Positions 62,320-64,000 of a DNA stretch of 64,000 bases are shown piece by piece. Below the pieces are notes generated by a model. That model was not told the DNA's origin and did no database searches. It saw nothing but the letters and a program-made list of their open reading frames with translations. Numbering within the stretch: the stretch's first letter is position 1; each line of letters opens with the position of its first letter. The position numbers were made by a program, and so were the translations under genes. The DNA comes from Primorskyibacter aestuariivivens (lineage in GTDB: Bacteria > Pseudomonadota > Alphaproteobacteria > Rhodobacterales > Rhodobacteraceae): positions 186,001-250,000 of the forward strand of contig NZ_JAQIOZ010000003.1 in assembly GCF_028023675.1 (NCBI RefSeq). The letters are read 5' to 3'.

Positions 62320-64000
62320 TTACAAAGGCCAGAACACTAGGATCGCAGGCACCGACACGGCGATCACAATCACTTCCAAAGGCAGTCCCATGCGCCAGTA
62401 GTCGCCAAAATGATACCCCCCGGGGCCAAGGATCAGCGTGTTGTTCTTGTGCCCGATGGGCGTCAGGAACGCCGCCGATGCCGCCACCGCCACCGCCATC
62501 AGGAACGGGTCGGGCGACACACCCAATGTGCGGGCGATCTCGATGCCCACAGGTGCTGCGACAATCGCCGTTGCGGTGTTGTTGAGTACATCCGACAGGG
62601 TCATCGTAACCACCATCAACACCGTCAGGATCGCCCAGGCGGGCCAGCCCGAGGTCAGCCCCACCAGCGCGCCCGCGATCAGTTCTGTCCCGCCCGAGGC
62701 CTCCAATGCGGCCCCCAGCGGGATCATCGACCCCAACAGCACAACCACCGGCCATTCGATATGGTCATAAAGCTCGGCCAGTGGCAGGATCTTCAAAAGC
62801 ACATAGGCCACCACCACCAGCCCCAAAGCCACGGGCAGATAGACCAGTCCAAAGCTCGCCGCGGCAACGGCGGCGGCAAACAAGCCGATGGCCAGCCAGG
62901 TCTTGCTGTCCTCGGTCACGGCCAGCCCCCGGTCGGCCAGTGGCAGACAGCCCAGCCATTCCACCACCGCATGGGCGTTTTCGCGCGGTGCCAGCAGCAG
63001 CAGGATATCGCCCGGCTCAATCTCGGTCTTGCGCATCTGCTTGGTGATGCGCCGCCCGCGCCGGGAAATCCCCATCAGCACCGTGCGATGTCGCCAGGCA
63101 AGCCCTACCGCCTGCACCGTTTTGCCACTGAGACGCGAGGTGTCGGGCACCACGACTTCGACCAGTCGCAGCCCGTCTCCTTCGGCTTTGAGCAGTTCTT
63201 CGCGGCGTTCGTCGGAAAAGGCCAGTTTGAGCGTTGAGCGGAATTCATCCAGCGCCTCGGGCGTGGCTTCAAGCACCAGCGCATCCCCCGCTTCCAACAC
63301 AGTGTTGAGCGCACTTCCGTAGCGCCGCTTGTCATTGCGGATCAGGCCCAGGATGGCCACATCGGCGCTGTCTGCGGCCTCGGTCAGGTCGCGGACCCGC
63401 TGCCCGACCGCGTCACTGCCCTCGGGCACGGTCAGTTCTGCGATATAAGGGTCCAGCTCGCGCGCCTGCTGAAGCGCGTCTTCTCGCTGCGGGATCAACC
63501 GCCAACCGATCAGCGCCACAAAGACCAGCCCGACCAGCGCCGCCGTGGCCCCCACAGGGGCAAAGTCGAACATGCGGAACGGCTCGCCCAGCGTCTCCTC
63601 GCGGATCGCGGCGATGATGATATTGGGCGGCGTGCCGATCAGCGTCACCATGCCGCCCAGGATGGTGGCAAAGCTCAGCGGCATCAGCGATTGCGCGGGC
63701 GACCGGCCCGCCTTGCGCGCGGTCTGGATATCCACCGGCATCAAGAGCGCCAGAGCGGCCACGTTGTTCATGAAACCGGACAGCACCGCGCCAACCCCGC
63801 CCATCATCACGATATGCGCGCCAAGTGTACGGGTTGAATCCACAAGCGTCCGGGTGATGAGCAGCACCGCGCCCGAGCGCACCAGCCCGGCGGAGACGAC
63901 CAGCACCAGCGCCACGATGATCGTCGCAGGGTGGCCAAAACCGGAAAACGCGTCCTTGGTCTCGACCACGCCCAGCACCACGCCCAGAAGCAGGGCGCAG
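62320..64000 (-). CDS. SLC13-family permease with TrkA-C domains, partial (N-terminus beyond right edge)
   Basis: The visible part is about 560 residues and the frame is open to the window's end (upstream residues read CALLLG), so the start is missing. The layout is membrane segments, two RCK_C domains in the middle (QRVRDLTEAADSADVAILG, VVVPDTSRLSGKTVQAVG), then membrane segments to VFWPL. SGFMNNVAALALLMP and SDVLNNTATAIVAAPVGIEI carry the paired NN(V/T) gate motifs of the family. LIGTPPNIIIAA is the classical SLC13 tunnel sequence. The transported anion is unknown. Confidence 0.87.
   Translation of the reverse strand, partial: CALLLGVVLGVVETKDAFSGFGHPATIIVALVLVVSAGLVRSGAVLLITRTLVDSTRTLGAHIVMMGGVGAVLSGFMNNVAALALLMPVDIQTARKAGRSPAQSLMPLSFATILGGMVTLIGTPPNIIIAAIREETLGEPFRMFDFAPVGATAALVGLVFVALIGWRLIPQREDALQQARELDPYIAELTVPEGSDAVGQRVRDLTEAADSADVAILGLIRNDKRRYGSALNTVLEAGDALVLEATPEALDEFRSTLKLAFSDERREELLKAEGDGLRLVEVVVPDTSRLSGKTVQAVGLAWRHRTVLMGISRRGRRITKQMRKTEIEPGDILLLLAPRENAHAVVEWLGCLPLADRGLAVTEDSKTWLAIGLFAAAVAAASFGLVYLPVALGLVVVAYVLLKILPLAELYDHIEWPVVVLLGSMIPLGAALEASGGTELIAGALVGLTSGWPAWAILTVLMVVTMTLSDVLNNTATAIVAAPVGIEIARTLGVSPDPFLMAVAVAASAAFLTPIGHKNNTLILGPGGYHFGDYWRMGLPLEVIVIAVSVPAILVFWPL

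Noticed and set aside
62320-63981. A GTG at 63979-63981 as the true start of the last permease
   Set aside because: The frame continues open to the end of the window with hydrophobic residues typical of a first helix, so the gene is truncated by the edge.

Overview
The window is about 64 kb of high-G+C alphaproteobacterial chromosome. It most resembles the Rhodobacterales (Rhodobacteraceae / Roseobacter group). Signs of this are metF divergent from metR, small lineage-typical proteins (DUF5765, DUF1127, a 63-aa membrane peptide often mis-named CTP synthetase), a fused NuoE-NuoF formate dehydrogenase beta subunit, and dense gene packing with ATGA/TGATG overlaps. It is mostly core genome: I see no transposase, phage block, CRISPR array, tRNA or rRNA. 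The one clear RNA gene is rnpB (RNase P RNA).

Layout. 0-4 kb: partial SDR, metF/metR with their operators, cold-shock protein, ArsC/Spx-like protein, Nudix hydrolase. 4-6.6 kb: a bufferin operon (bufA, bufB, bufC and a DoxX protein), predicted to make a copper-binding, cysteine-modified periplasmic peptide. 6.8-14 kb: thrS, an MFS transporter, two coupled alpha/beta hydrolases with a metallophosphoesterase, and an AlkB-like membrane monooxygenase. 14-24.9 kb: a lone fdsB-type subunit, lysoplasmalogenase-like protein, katG, trmO, an orphan iron-type ABC permease, hrpB, DUF3108 protein. 25-32.6 kb: meaB, rpmB, small proteins, a low-G+C gene of unknown function coupled to parE, and an epimerase. 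33-41.5 kb: a second copper cluster (YHS protein, DUF2946-like protein, PCu(A)C chaperone), sirtuin, tyrosine phosphatase, DUF1353 lipoprotein, sulfotransferase, lepA, acylphosphatase, a divergent HisA paralogue, UPF0173 hydrolase. 41.7-49.6 kb: gatCA, lipoprotein, muramoyl-alanine amidase, rnpB, PAS protein, rpmG, a frameshifted GNAT gene, Bax-inhibitor-1 protein, DUF1127 and LysR. 49.8-64 kb: mgtE-ygfA, guanine and 8-oxoguanine deaminases, CAP protein, inositol-phosphatase-family protein, XRE regulator, quinone oxidoreductase, YmdB-like phosphoesterase, EamA transporter, and two SLC13 permeases around a glutamine amidotransferase (the last permease runs off the right edge).

Themes: one-carbon/methionine metabolism (metF, metR, ygfA, fdsB); translation (thrS, lepA, gatCA, rpmB, rpmG, trmO, rnpB); purine deamination (two amidohydrolases); and copper handling at two separate loci. 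Non-coding structure is informative: a short palindrome (core GGTGGGCA / TGCCCACC) recurs at four gene ends, a second repeat with an ATATCCCGGGG-type core occurs twice in opposite orientation, and paired tandem hairpins separate two convergent gene pairs. The most interesting items are the bufferin operon with a hairpin between precursor and maturase, the low-G+C orphan gene beside parE with a nearby 21-bp inverted repeat, and the HisA paralogue that has lost key active-site features.
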